Of a stretch of DNA of 64,000 bases, positions 1 through 9,211 are shown in pieces. A model generated the notes under the pieces. It did no database searches, was not told the DNA's origin, and was given only the letters and a program-made list of their open reading frames with translations. The DNA is from CAZCDS01 sp964497585. Its GTDB lineage: Bacteria; Desulfobacterota; Desulfomonilia; Desulfomonilales; Desulfomonilaceae. How positions within the stretch are numbered: position 1 is the first letter of the stretch; every line of letters begins with the position of its first letter. The stretch spans positions 62,001 through 126,000 of the forward strand of contig CAZCDS010000009.1 of NCBI GenBank assembly GCA_964497585.1, read 5' to 3'. The translations under genes and the position numbers were made by a program.

Positions 1-1
1 A

Positions 2-2266
2 GTCCTGGTGGGGGATCTGCTCATTCTCAGACCGGGCAGTTACGTTGCCGCGGACGCGAGGCTTGTGCATGCGGAAAATTTGAGCGCTGACGAATCATTG
101 CTCACCGGCGAGAGTGTGCCGGTTCTCAAGAATATCCAGAGCCTTGGAAAGCGTGATATTCCGCTGACCAATCGCTACAACATGGTGTACGGCGGGACTC
201 TGATTACAGGGGGCCAAGGTCACGCGGTCGTAGTGGCCACGGGACGGTTTTCGGAGATCGGCAAGGTGCAGGCCCTAGTCGGCGAGGCAAGCCCACCGAA
301 GACCCCGGTGGAGAAACAGCTCACGACCATGGGAAATCAACTCGTCTTCGTTTCGAGCGCGATTTGCGGGCTGGTATTCCTCATTGGCCTTTTCCGGGGT
401 CGGGGATTCCTCGACGTGCTCAAGACCTCGGTATCTCTGGCCGTTGCAGCCGTTCCTGAAGGCCTCCCCGCGGTGGCCACGACCACGCTCGCCCTCGGTA
501 TCAAGAACATGAGGCGGCGCAAGGTCCTCTTCAGGAGCCTCGACGCGGTTTGCACTATCGGTTCCGTCCAAACGATCTGTCTGGACAAGACCGGAACGTT
601 GACTTGGAACAGGATGTCAGTAGTGCGCGTGTGGTGCGGAACGGAGCCATTGAAGGTGAGTGACGGTAAATTCACCGCCGGGACGGAGGATAGCAATCCG
701 TACACCAACGACAGGCTTCTGAAAATCATCCATACGTGCGTTCTCTGTAACGACAGTGAGGTGGAACGCAACCATGCGGGCTATGTTGTCCACGGATCGC
801 CCACGGAGAACGCATTGGTTCAGATGGCGATCAGCGCGGGCGTGGACGTTCAGGAACTACGTGCCACGCACTCGCGTGTCGAGACGAGCTACCGCGCGGA
901 GAACAGGCAGTTTATGACCACGTCGCATACTTCTCCCAGCGGCGCGCGGCTGTTCGCTCTCAAGGGGAGCCCCCTGGAGGTCCTCGCAAAGTGCCGTGAC
1001 CAGGCGCAGGACGGAACGGCGGTCCCGCTTACCGAGCGTGACCGTGAACTGATCGAAGCAGAGAACGAGCGCATGGCGGGCGACGGTCTCCGAGTCCTGG
1101 GGGTGGCGTACGGCAACGGGGTTGACGGTCAGCCGATTGACGAGGCATGTGGTTTGACGTTCCTCGGCCTGGTAGGGATGTCCGACCCCGTTCGGGACGG
1201 GGTCAAAGAATCGATCCAGGCCTTTCACCAGGCCGGGCTGGAAACGGTTATGATAACCGGCGACCAGAGTTCCACGGCCTACGCGATCGGACGGGAGTTA
1301 CAGCTCAACAATGGGAACGCGCTGAAAATCCTCGATTCCATGCATTTGCAGGATGCCGATCCTTCTGTCATCAAGGCTCTCTCGAAGAACGTAAACATCT
1401 TCTCCCGGGTGAGTCCGGCTCACAAGCTCCAAATCGTTCAGGCTCTCCAGAGCGCGGGCAAGATCGTCGCCATGACCGGTGACGGCATCAACGACGGTCC
1501 CGCGCTTAAGGCCGCGGACGTGGGAATCGCGATGGGCCACGCGGGGACCGACGTTGCCCGTGAGGTGGCGGACGTGGTCCTGGAAGAAGATGACCTGGAA
1601 ACGATGATCCTCGCGTTGAGCCATGGCCGGACGATCTATAACAACATACGAAAGACGCTTCATTTCCTTCTTGCCACGAATTTCAGCGAGATCCTTGTAA
1701 TGTTTATTGCGGGCGCGGTCGGGATCGGTTATCCGCTCAACGCGATGCAACTGTTGTGGATCAATCTGGTTTCCGATATCTTTCCCGGCCTCGCGCTCGC
1801 GCTCGAGGCGCCCGAACCCGATGTACTGGATCAGCCTCCGAGGAACCCGGACGAACCGATCGTCAAGAGGGAAGACTTCAAGAGGATTACCTTCGAGGCT
1901 GCGACGATGAGCGCAACCGCGCTGGGGGCCTACGGATACGGGCTGGCGAAGTACGGGCAAGGGCCCACCGCGGGAACCATCGCGTTTCATAGCCTTACGA
2001 CCGCGCAGGTGCTCCATGCGTTGAGTTGCCGCTCGGATCAGCACACGATATTTGACAAAGACGGTCTCCCCCCTAACAAGTACCTGAACGCAGCCACGTT
2101 CACGTCTCTTGGCGCGCAGGTGGCCACGCAGATGATTCCCGCATTCCGCAGGCTGCTCGGGTTGACTCCCATTGGGGCCCTCGACGCGCTTGTGATCGGC
2201 GGGGCGGCTTTGATACCTTTACTGATCAGCGAGTTGACCAAGAAGCCAGGACCGGGGGCCTCTTAA
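2..2266 (+). CDS. Calcium-type P-type cation-transporting ATPase, 5' end missing
   Basis: This gene enters from outside the window, so only about 754 C-terminal residues are visible. It is an ATP-driven cation pump of the inner membrane. The actuator TGES motif is at nt 103-114, the phosphorylated Asp of DKTGTLT at nt 584-586 and the hinge GDGIND near nt 1481. The M4 motif PEGLPA, the M5 sequence NFSEI and the M6 sequence NLVSD match the calcium-ligand pattern of SERCA-like (P2A) pumps rather than the CPC motif of heavy-metal pumps. Calcium as substrate is therefore an inference from residues; another divalent cation is possible. Its stop codon shares one base with the next start (TAATG), so the downstream MetK paralogue is probably translationally coupled. 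The promoter is outside the window. Confidence 0.95.
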   Translation, partial: VLVGDLLILRPGSYVAADARLVHAENLSADESLLTGESVPVLKNIQSLGKRDIPLTNRYNMVYGGTLITGGQGHAVVVATGRFSEIGKVQALVGEASPPKTPVEKQLTTMGNQLVFVSSAICGLVFLIGLFRGRGFLDVLKTSVSLAVAAVPEGLPAVATTTLALGIKNMRRRKVLFRSLDAVCTIGSVQTICLDKTGTLTWNRMSVVRVWCGTEPLKVSDGKFTAGTEDSNPYTNDRLLKIIHTCVLCNDSEVERNHAGYVVHGSPTENALVQMAISAGVDVQELRATHSRVETSYRAENRQFMTTSHTSPSGARLFALKGSPLEVLAKCRDQAQDGTAVPLTERDRELIEAENERMAGDGLRVLGVAYGNGVDGQPIDEACGLTFLGLVGMSDPVRDGVKESIQAFHQAGLETVMITGDQSSTAYAIGRELQLNNGNALKILDSMHLQDADPSVIKALSKNVNIFSRVSPAHKLQIVQALQSAGKIVAMTGDGINDGPALKAADVGIAMGHAGTDVAREVADVVLEEDDLETMILALSHGRTIYNNIRKTLHFLLATNFSEILVMFIAGAVGIGYPLNAMQLLWINLVSDIFPGLALALEAPEPDVLDQPPRNPDEPIVKREDFKRITFEAATMSATALGAYGYGLAKYGQGPTAGTIAFHSLTTAQVLHALSCRSDQHTIFDKDGLPPNKYLNAATFTSLGAQVATQMIPAFRRLLGLTPIGALDALVIGGAALIPLLISELTKKPGPGAS

Positions 2267-3465
2267 TGAGAAGGGATTTCGTTCACACGTCTGAGTCGGT
2301 CACTGACGGCCATCCGGACAAGCTGTGCGACCAGATCAGTGACGCCATCGTCGATCGATTCCTTGAATACGATTACCAAGCCCGTGTTGCCGCGGAATGC
2401 GCGATCTCGCTCTCCGTGGTCTTCATTGCCGCCAGGTTCTCCTCCAGAGCCAAAGTCGATTTCCCCAACGTTGCGCGAAAGGTGATCCGGCGTATCGGCT
2501 ACGTGGATCACGAGTTCGATTTCCGCACGTGCAGCATTCTCACCAGCCTCAAAGAAATGGACACCGAAGCGGAGCTCATGTTTGAGGAAGACGAGATCAC
2601 AGACGAGGAGATCGACCGCATTGCAGCTTCGGAACAGGTCACGGTTTTCGGCTTCGCCTGCAGGCAGTCGCCCACGTTGATGCCGCTCCCCATATGGCTG
2701 GCTCACAGGCTTTCCCGGCGGCTCTCGGAGGTGCGATCAAAGAAGATTCTCGAGTACCTTGCGCCCGACGGGACAACTCAAGTGGGTGTCGCGTACCAAG
2801 GCCGGCAGCCGGTGAGGATTCAGAGCATCACAGTGAACGCGAGTCAGCGGGACCGAACTTACCCCAAACTGACGGTCCTCCAAAACGACCTCAGAGAAGC
2901 AGTCATTGACGAGGTCTTCAAGGATTCGCCCCTGCAGCCCGACGACAAGACCATGATATTCCTCAATCCCGGCGGACCGCTCAAACTGGGAGGCCCTTCC
3001 GTGCACTCCGGTCTCACGGGGAGAAAGAACGCGACGGATACGTACGGTGGTTACTCTCGAACTGGAGGATCAGCTCTCAGCGGCAAGGACCCTTTGCGCA
3101 TTGACCGTGTGGCTGCGTACGCGGCTCGTTATGCAGCAAAGAACGTGGTCGCCGCGGGTCTGGCCGACGAGTGCGAGGTGCAACTGAGCTACTCCATCGG
3201 TCTCGCTCGGCCGGTCAGCATTCAGCTCGATACGCGCAACACGGGCAAAATCCCCGATGAGGCCCTCTCCCGGCTTGTCACGGACAACTTCGATTTTCGT
3301 CTCGCCGGGATCGTCAAGCAGTTCGGCCTGCGTAAACTGCCGTCACGCTCAAAGGACGGATTCTACCGCAAGCTCGCCGCGTTCGGACATTTCGGGCGAA
3401 ACGATCTGAAGCCGCCCTGGGAAGCAATGGACAAGGCCGAATTGCTCAAATCTCTGGCTCAATAG
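2266..3465 (+). CDS. metK: Divergent S-adenosylmethionine synthetase (MetK paralogue)
   Basis: The 399-residue product aligns over its whole length with methionine adenosyltransferase, which makes SAM from methionine and ATP in the cytoplasm. It keeps the N-terminal HPDK motif (His16, Asp18), Glu44, the TGRK/DTYGG segment (251-262), the SGKD loop (272-275) and the C-terminal AFGHFGR motif. Two canonical active-site motifs are altered. GGEITT of the E. coli enzyme is replaced by AARFSS, which removes the Glu. GAGDQG is replaced by AASEQV (about 120-125), which changes the Asp to Glu and loses a Gly. The start codon overlaps the stop of the P-type ATPase by one base. It may be a housekeeping enzyme with unusual motifs or, more likely, a paralogue with changed activity. 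Family membership is certain; SAM synthesis is not. Confidence 0.88.
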   Translation: MRRDFVHTSESVTDGHPDKLCDQISDAIVDRFLEYDYQARVAAECAISLSVVFIAARFSSRAKVDFPNVARKVIRRIGYVDHEFDFRTCSILTSLKEMDTEAELMFEEDEITDEEIDRIAASEQVTVFGFACRQSPTLMPLPIWLAHRLSRRLSEVRSKKILEYLAPDGTTQVGVAYQGRQPVRIQSITVNASQRDRTYPKLTVLQNDLREAVIDEVFKDSPLQPDDKTMIFLNPGGPLKLGGPSVHSGLTGRKNATDTYGGYSRTGGSALSGKDPLRIDRVAAYAARYAAKNVVAAGLADECEVQLSYSIGLARPVSIQLDTRNTGKIPDEALSRLVTDNFDFRLAGIVKQFGLRKLPSRSKDGFYRKLAAFGHFGRNDLKPPWEAMDKAELLKSLAQ

Positions 3466-3487
3466 TGGAAAAAAGAACGGAGGCCCC

Positions 3488-3859
3488 TCAGAGGAGAGCC
3501 GAAAGGAAGGCGATGGGCGTTCCCTGTAAAGCTCGATTCACGAGTAGTCCGACCAATGCTTTCGACGCAGCGTGCCCAACATTGGTGACTACCTGGGAGA
3601 GGTGACTCTCGGAGTGGATGCCCAATCTCGGATCGAGATACTTTTCCCGGAACAAGATTTCTATGATGTTGCCCGGATGCAGGGTCTTGTGATCGAATGT
3701 GACGATAAGGCTCCCCGTTATGGGGTTGACTGTCGCGGTTCTGACTCCCTCGACTTGGGTGAGCAGGCTGCGCAGCCGCTCAGCGTCGGTCGGTCGCTTC
3801 TTCAGTTCGGGGATCTTAATGCGAAGTCGGCCCGGAGTCTCGTGCATGAGGTACGTCAA
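3488..3859 (-). CDS. HMA_2 (heavy-metal-associated type 2) domain protein
   Basis: This is a small ferredoxin-like-fold protein of about 123 residues. The N-terminal half carries the HMA_2 signature, with the TPGRLRIKIP strand, the VEGVRTATVNPITGSLIVTFD pattern (split here as VEGVRTATVNP then GSLIVTFD) and no CxxC metal motif. A hydrophobic C-terminal helix (ALVGLLVNRAL) follows. The chosen start is TTG at 3857-3859, because AAGGAG lies six bases upstream of it. A GTG at 3944-3946 would add a Lys/Gly-rich stretch but has no ribosome site, and an ATG at 3845-3847 would clip the first strand. The gene converges on metK with a 22-base gap. HMA_2 proteins are often neighbours of P-type ATPases, so a link to the upstream pump is plausible but unproved. 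Confidence 0.75.
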   Translation of the reverse strand: MTYLMHETPGRLRIKIPELKKRPTDAERLRSLLTQVEGVRTATVNPITGSLIVTFDHKTLHPGNIIEILFREKYLDPRLGIHSESHLSQVVTNVGHAASKALVGLLVNRALQGTPIAFLSALL

Positions 3860-4317
3860 GACCTCCTCCTTTCTCGCGAGGTAGATTCCGGAATCAATTG
3901 ATTCCTTATTCTTCCCACGGGGTTTCCCTTTCGGTCCCCCTTTCACAAGACATTTGCCCGTGAAATGTTAACGCCGTATTAAGTCAAAGTTAATTATATG
4001 TATAACGTCCTGTTTTGTCTCACGGCTTCGGACGTGCGTGGCGCTCTTGCGCGTGCTGGGAACGATTTTCTTTTTAGCAATCGTACCAATTTTCGTGCAT
4101 GGTGCCACTGAGCAAAGAAATAGCTGTTACGGGATCGAAGCATGATCTGATGCTCCCGATCAACGCTTATGTTCGCACAATGGAGTCAAACCATATTCGG
4201 TACACGTTGGTCGTCCGTTGTGGTGAAGAGAATCCAGTGAATTCTTCTGTCTTGCCGGAGCCGTAGGTTCGTGATAGAGACGGGTCTGCCTGCGACACGA
4301 AACAAGGAGGATATCCA
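3860..4317. other. Intergenic region between HMA_2 gene and small membrane protein gene
   Basis: There is no convincing gene here. Positions 3955-4015 are conspicuously AT-rich and lie upstream of the minus-strand HMA_2 gene, as expected of a divergent promoter region. Several TATAAT-like hexamers occur but none has a well-spaced -35 box, so no promoter is called. The plus-strand ribosome site AAGGAGG at about 4302-4308 belongs to the next gene. Confidence 0.5.
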
Positions 4318-4782
4318 ATGAGTTGGAGTGTATTAATAGGAGCCGGCCTTGGCATAGGACTCTATGCTCTTGGAAGCATGATCCAATCAGCATCCGTTAA
4401 CAAGAAGAAAGGGCGGAAAAGCGAGGCCATTCCACAGAAACCCGGCGCCAAATCAGCCAAACCGGTAGCTCACACGGGAACAGCGAGGCAGAATTCGTAT
4501 CCCTTGCCGGTTTCGGAGAAATTCCCCTCCCCACCTGCACCACCGAAGGCGAAGGAAGAGACAATCCCGACGAAGATCGCCCCACCCCGCAAGCCCAGGA
4601 CGAAACCGCGTCCAATGTCCGCGACTTCCAAAAGGAAGAAGGTGTGGTTCCTTATCGAATCGAAATCCGGAGCGGTCAGGGTCTGTGAGGCCTGGAGAAA
4701 AACTCCGAAAACCATTGCCGGCCCGTTTCCCACCAAGGCTGCCGCGCAAAAGGCCAAACAGTCCCCGGAGCGTGTCGCATAA
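4318..4782 (+). CDS. Hypothetical membrane-anchored basic protein
   Basis: The protein has 154 residues and belongs to no family I recognise. Residues 1-22 form a Gly-rich hydrophobic segment (GAGLGIGLYALG) that could be a membrane anchor. Residues 28-105 are Lys/Pro-rich and low in complexity, likely a disordered linker. Residues 106-150 look folded (KVWFLIESKSGAVRVCEAW followed by KTIAGPFPTKAAAQKAK) and resemble a small alpha/beta domain in which a hydrophobic strand precedes an Ala/Lys helix. AAGGAGG lies nine bases before the ATG, so the start is secure. The next gene converges on it from the minus strand. No function can be given. Confidence 0.75.
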   Translation: MSWSVLIGAGLGIGLYALGSMIQSASVNKKKGRKSEAIPQKPGAKSAKPVAHTGTARQNSYPLPVSEKFPSPPAPPKAKEETIPTKIAPPRKPRTKPRPMSATSKRKKVWFLIESKSGAVRVCEAWRKTPKTIAGPFPTKAAAQKAKQSPERVA

Positions 4783-4854
4783 TCAAGGTCCTGACGCAAA
4801 ATTGATCGCTCAATTCTGGGAGTGTCGTCACGCGGGGGTCCGCTCTTGCCGAGT

Positions 4855-6072
4855 TCAGTCTATCTTTTTCTTCAGCAGGAAAGAAGCGAGGGTGAGGAAG
4901 GCCAGCCCCATGACCACGAGGGGAAAGATCTGTGACAGGAGCCCATCCCACCCGATCCCTTTGAGGAAGACCTGCCGGACGATCACCATAAAATAACGGA
5001 GCGGGTTGGCATACGTGATGTACTGGATGATGGGGGGCATATTCTCGATGGGGAAAACGAACCCCGAGAGGATGACCGAGGGCTGCAGCACCATGAACGA
5101 TGAGAGGATCGCCTGCTGCTGAGTCCGACAAAAGACCGATATGGTCATGCCGATACCTAAGCAGGTGAGGATAAAGAGGATCGCGGTCGAAAAGAACAGG
5201 AGCATCGATCCCTGAAATATCGGCCTGAATACAATGAACGCAAGGACCGTCATGACTGTCAAGCTGATCACACAGATGACAAAGCACGGCACCGCTTTGC
5301 CGAGGATCAACTCGAATCTCGTGATGGGTGTTACCATGAGCTGTTCTATGGTGCCCGTCTCCTTCTCCCGGACGACGATCATCGCGGTCACGGTGATCCC
5401 CAGGAAGGTCAGGATAAGCACAAGGGTTCCGGGAACAAAGTAATCCTTGGAATCGAGATTCGGATTGAACCACGCGCGAGGTGCAGCCGCCACCTGGGGG
5501 ATGATGACGTCGGGCATCTCTCCCGCGTAACGGAGGCCCCGGGCCCATCTGATTCGCGTTTGCATGTGGTCCAGACTGAAGGTCTCCACGATAGACTGGG
5601 CATAGCCCGACACCGTGCCCGCGGTTATCGTGTCCACGCCGTCGATGAGTATTCCGACCTGAGCGGTCCGATCCCCCTGGATTCGCCTTTCGAAGTCGGG
5701 TGGTATCAGGAGTGCCATCGTGGCGTCACCGCGGGCGAGATACTCGTCGACCTTATCGTAGGAATCAAGATAGCCCTTTATGACGAAATAGCCGGACCGC
5801 GTAAAAGCTTCCACGAGGCTCCGGCTCATGGGACTCCGATCCATGTCCGCCACGACGGTCACAACGTCCTTGACATCCAGACGGACCGCGTACCCGAAGA
5901 GGAGCAACTGAAAGAGTGGCGCGATGAGGAGCATCCTGAAGTTCTGTTTATTCCGAAAGATCTGAATGAACTCCTTGCGTGCGAGGTGCCTGATCCGGGC
6001 GAACGTGACGGCCGGATCGAAGCGGGCCGCTGTACGCCTGGTGACGCTTCTTTCAGTATCTTCGGCGGTCAT
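4855..6072 (-). CDS. ABC-2 type exporter permease (YbhR/YbhS family), second copy
   Basis: This 405-residue inner-membrane permease is the last gene of a five-gene export operon. An N-terminal cytoplasmic stretch precedes a first membrane helix (LLIAPLFQLLLFGYAV). A large extracytoplasmic domain of about 170 residues follows, with VVADMDRSP near its start, then five C-terminal helices including SGFVFPIENMP. This layout is typical of YbhS/YbhR and other ABC-2 drug or polymer exporters. The start ATG overlaps the stop of the preceding permease by four bases (ATGA), so the pair is translationally coupled and probably forms a heterodimeric channel. The first 25 residues are polar and not conserved in character, so a slightly later start is possible. 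The substrate is unknown. Confidence 0.92.
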   Translation of the reverse strand: MTAEDTERSVTRRTAARFDPAVTFARIRHLARKEFIQIFRNKQNFRMLLIAPLFQLLLFGYAVRLDVKDVVTVVADMDRSPMSRSLVEAFTRSGYFVIKGYLDSYDKVDEYLARGDATMALLIPPDFERRIQGDRTAQVGILIDGVDTITAGTVSGYAQSIVETFSLDHMQTRIRWARGLRYAGEMPDVIIPQVAAAPRAWFNPNLDSKDYFVPGTLVLILTFLGITVTAMIVVREKETGTIEQLMVTPITRFELILGKAVPCFVICVISLTVMTVLAFIVFRPIFQGSMLLFFSTAILFILTCLGIGMTISVFCRTQQQAILSSFMVLQPSVILSGFVFPIENMPPIIQYITYANPLRYFMVIVRQVFLKGIGWDGLLSQIFPLVVMGLAFLTLASFLLKKKID

Positions 6073-7205
6073 AGGAGCCTCTTCCCGAGTCTTCTTGATG
6101 CGAGGGTCACCGTGATGAGTCCGAACAGGGCCAGCATCAGAACCGGAGCTGCGAGGGCCTCCAGGCCCACGCCCTTGAGATAGATCGCCCGAACGATCTT
6201 GATGTAGTACCGAGCGGGCACGACGTATGAAATGAGCTGTACCACGTACGGCATGTTCGCGATGGGGAATACGAAACCAGAGATAAGGAATGAAGGAAGA
6301 AATGACCCCAGCAAGGCGAATTGCGTTGCAAAGAGCTGCGTCTGCGCGATTGCGGATATGAGGAGCCCGAGAGACAGAGACCCGATGAGAAAGAGCCCGG
6401 ATAACAAAAACATGAGCACGAGACTTCCGCGGAACGGCACATCGAAAACATATTGGCTGGCAAGATAAACCATCACCAGATCGACGTACCCCAGGACAAA
6501 ATAGGGCACAAGCTTACCGATTATCAGTTCCGGAGCCTTGACGGGCGTGGAAATGAGCTGTTCCATGGTGCCCGTCTCCCGCTCCCTGACCACGGTCTGA
6601 GAGGTGAGCAGCGCGGCTATCACCATCATGATGATGCCGATCAGTCCGGGAATGATGTTAATGCGGCTCCTCAGTTCAGGATTGTAAAGCAGCCTGACGC
6701 TGGGCTCGACTGGTATTTCCAGCTTGGTTACCGATTGGCGGTTCAGTTCCCTTAAGCGCAGATCGTTCAGAAAAAGGGTGATGATGACTTCAAAGTAACC
6801 TATGGCGATCTGCGCACGAGTGGAATCCGACGCGTCAACAATAGCCTGAATCGTCGAACCGCCGTGCTTGAGCAGATCGCGCGTGAAATTCTGCGGGATG
6901 CACACGCCAACAGTAATCTCCCGGTTGTCGATCGCTTGAAGCATTCGATGGTACGAATTGGTATAGAGTACCAGACGGAAATAGCCGGAACTGGTAAGCC
7001 GGTCGATGATCTCTCGTGAGGTTGGGCTCCGTTCACGGTCCCACACGGCCAGGGGAATGTTGTCCACATCGAGTGACAGAGCATACCCAAAGAGGGTCAG
7101 AAGCATCAAGGGAATCCCAAGAGCAAGAAACAGTGATCGCCTGTCCCTGACTACATGTCGGGCTTCCTTTCGGGCAACAGCTACGATGCGTGATAGTCTG
7201 ATCAT
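6069..7205 (-). CDS. ABC-2 type exporter permease (YbhS family), first copy
   Basis: The 378-residue protein has the same architecture as its neighbour. It has a short cytoplasmic N-terminus (KEARHVVRDRRS), a first helix (LALGIPLMLLTLFGYAL), a long periplasmic domain beginning VWDRERSPTSREI, and five C-terminal helices containing SGFVFPIANMP. The two permeases are clearly paralogues, probably from duplication, and would form the membrane pore served by the two upstream ATPases. A gap of 86 bases separates it from the ATPase gene before it, the largest gap in the operon. GGGGGA lies about eleven bases before the ATG. Drug, lipid or polysaccharide export is possible; the sequence does not show which. 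Confidence 0.92.
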   Translation of the reverse strand: MIRLSRIVAVARKEARHVVRDRRSLFLALGIPLMLLTLFGYALSLDVDNIPLAVWDRERSPTSREIIDRLTSSGYFRLVLYTNSYHRMLQAIDNREITVGVCIPQNFTRDLLKHGGSTIQAIVDASDSTRAQIAIGYFEVIITLFLNDLRLRELNRQSVTKLEIPVEPSVRLLYNPELRSRINIIPGLIGIIMMVIAALLTSQTVVRERETGTMEQLISTPVKAPELIIGKLVPYFVLGYVDLVMVYLASQYVFDVPFRGSLVLMFLLSGLFLIGSLSLGLLISAIAQTQLFATQFALLGSFLPSFLISGFVFPIANMPYVVQLISYVVPARYYIKIVRAIYLKGVGLEALAAPVLMLALFGLITVTLASRRLGKRLL

Positions 7206-7291
7206 ATTTCGTAAGAGTCCCCCGATAAGGGTTCCTTTTGGAGACAGACGATCGATTTGTGGCCGTAAATTCTTGCCACTTTTCGACTGCT

Positions 7292-8254
7292 TTACGGGGT
7301 TTCCGTACCGGTGTTGTCCCGTGAAGTCAGAGTCACGAACACGTCTTCCAGCGATGGGGATATGAGGTCGGCTCGAATAACTGATACTCCCGTGTGTGCA
7401 AGCCTTTCCCTGATCGCTGCCACAGCCACGTCAGGATCCGCCGCGACAATGTGCAGGAGATTGCCGAAAACAGCTACCTCAGTGAGAGTGTCCTCGTGCT
7501 CAAGCACGTCGAGCGCCTCCAACAGGTCGCTGCACTCAAGCTCAATAACCGATTCGGTCATCCATTGGGTTTTCAGTTCCGACGGGGTGCCCAGTGCGAT
7601 AATTCTTCCCGCGGACATCAATGCCAGCCGCTTACAGTAACCGGCTTCGTCCATATAGTGCGTGGTCACGAATACGGTGACTCCCTGCCCGGCCATTTCG
7701 TGGATCAATTCCCAAAAATTGCGCCGGGAAATCGGATCCACCCCGGAGGTCGGCTCATCAAGAAAGAGTATGGGGGGCCTGTGCAATACCGCGCATCCCA
7801 GAGCCAGTCTCTGCTTCCAGCCGAGGGGCAATTCCCCCGTCAGAGTCTTTTTCCTGTCGGTGAGTCCGGCCATGTCGAGGACCCAGGCGTCCCGCTCCTC
7901 CTTCTCCTCTCCAAAGAGGCCGTACACGCCGCCGTAGAAGTCGAGATTCTCCTGGACCGTCAAGTCCTGGTAGATAGAGAACTTTTGGGACATGTACCCG
8001 ATCCGTTCTCTAATCTGCTCGTACTGTGAGGAAACATCCAGGCCCGCCACCTGAGCAGCTCCCGAAGTGGGGGTCAGCAGGCCGCAGAGGATCTTAATCG
8101 TCGTAGTCTTTCCCGCTCCATTGGGACCGAGGAAACCGAATATCTCACCCTCCTCCACCTCAAAGCTGACCCTGTCCACTGCGGTGAACGAACCGAACAC
8201 CTTGGTCAGGTCTCTTGCGGTCACCGCGGGACCGTTTTCCGCCGGCGCACTCAC
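7292..8254 (-). CDS. ABC exporter ATP-binding protein (second ATPase)
   Basis: This 320-residue nucleotide-binding subunit has a Walker A motif GPNGAGKTT (about residue 43), a Q-loop region (MSQKFSIYQDL) and Walker B LFLDEPTSGVDP. In place of the usual LSGGQ signature it has ELPLGWKQ, which is normal for this YbhF-type half. The start is GTG at 8252-8254 and shares four bases with the stop of the upstream ATPase gene (GTGA). In E. coli YbhF the two ATPase halves form one polypeptide; here they are separate, coupled genes. It should energise export through the two downstream permeases. Confidence 0.93.
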   Translation of the reverse strand: MSAPAENGPAVTARDLTKVFGSFTAVDRVSFEVEEGEIFGFLGPNGAGKTTTIKILCGLLTPTSGAAQVAGLDVSSQYEQIRERIGYMSQKFSIYQDLTVQENLDFYGGVYGLFGEEKEERDAWVLDMAGLTDRKKTLTGELPLGWKQRLALGCAVLHRPPILFLDEPTSGVDPISRRNFWELIHEMAGQGVTVFVTTHYMDEAGYCKRLALMSAGRIIALGTPSELKTQWMTESVIELECSDLLEALDVLEHEDTLTEVAVFGNLLHIVAADPDVAVAAIRERLAHTGVSVIRADLISPSLEDVFVTLTSRDNTGTETP

Positions 8255-9210
8255 TCTCCAGGCTCCTGGGGCTTGGGTTGCTTGTCCTTCCGTTCGATCA
8301 GAGCGAGGAACGCGTCTTCCATGGCCGCGCTGATCGGTCTGAGCGAGGTAACTTCGATGCCCTCACGCTCCAGTCCGCGGCGCAGATCGTCAGGGTTGCG
8401 GTCCGGTTCCAGACGCACGTGGAGCGCTTCGCCAAAGACGTTCACGTCCAGGACGCCCGGCATGCGGGCTACGGTCGACCTGCTTCCCGTCATGTCGGAC
8501 AGGACCAGCTCGAAGAAGACCCCCCGCACGAGCCCCTTTATCGCATTCGGCTCACCACAGTGAATCAGGCTTCCGTTATCCATGAGGCCGACGCGGTTGG
8601 TCCTTTCGGCCTCGTCGAGGTAGGCCGTGGTAACGAGTATGGTGATCCCTTGCTGGAGAAGCTCGTACAGGATCTTCCAGAAGTCGCGTCGCGACACGGG
8701 ATCGACGCCGTTGGTCGGTTCGTCCAGAAGCAGCAGCGTGGGAGAATGAATCAGCGCACACGCGAGGGCAAGCTTCTGTTTCATTCCCCCGGAGAGTGCA
8801 CCCGCGGGCCTGTCCTGGAACGGACCGAGCCTGCTGAACCCGAACAGTGTCTCGAGTCGTTCGGACCGCGCTTTACGGGGAACGCGAAAGAGGTCCGCGT
8901 AGAAGATGAGGTTCTCGATCACGCTGAGATCGTCGTAGAGCCCGAACCGTTGCGGCATATACGCAATGAGTTCCTTGATCGTCTCGGGATCGTCCTTCAC
9001 CGAGACACCGTCCACCCAGGCATCGCCCGATGTCGGTTCGAGTACGCCCGCGAGTATCCGCATGGCGGTGGTCTTGCCCGCGCCGTCAGGACCAACGATG
9101 CCGAAAAGTTCACCCCGGGCGACGGTCAACTCGAGGTCCCGCAGCGCGAGGGTCTCGCCGAAGGCGCGGCAAAGCTTCTCAGTCCTGATTATGGGAGCGT
9201 TCGAATCCAT
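8251..9210 (-). CDS. ABC exporter ATP-binding protein (first ATPase)
   Basis: This is a 319-residue ATPase with Walker A GPDGAGKTT, a canonical LSGGMKQ signature and Walker B LLLLDEPTNGVDP. The C-terminal 80 residues form the small alpha/beta extension seen in ABC-2 exporter ATPases. It starts one base after the stop of the fusion protein gene and overlaps the next ATPase gene by four bases. With the non-identical partner, which has a non-canonical signature, the pair should form an asymmetric heterodimer whose two ATP sites differ. It corresponds to the N-terminal half of the fused YbhF protein. Confidence 0.93.
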   Translation of the reverse strand: MDSNAPIIRTEKLCRAFGETLALRDLELTVARGELFGIVGPDGAGKTTAMRILAGVLEPTSGDAWVDGVSVKDDPETIKELIAYMPQRFGLYDDLSVIENLIFYADLFRVPRKARSERLETLFGFSRLGPFQDRPAGALSGGMKQKLALACALIHSPTLLLLDEPTNGVDPVSRRDFWKILYELLQQGITILVTTAYLDEAERTNRVGLMDNGSLIHCGEPNAIKGLVRGVFFELVLSDMTGSRSTVARMPGVLDVNVFGEALHVRLEPDRNPDDLRRGLEREGIEVTSLRPISAAMEDAFLALIERKDKQPKPQEPGE

Positions 9211-9211
9211 C

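Noticed and set aside
2266..3465. Ordinary housekeeping metK
   Set aside because: Two active-site motifs differ from the canonical enzyme and it is coupled to a pump gene, so it is listed as a divergent paralogue instead.
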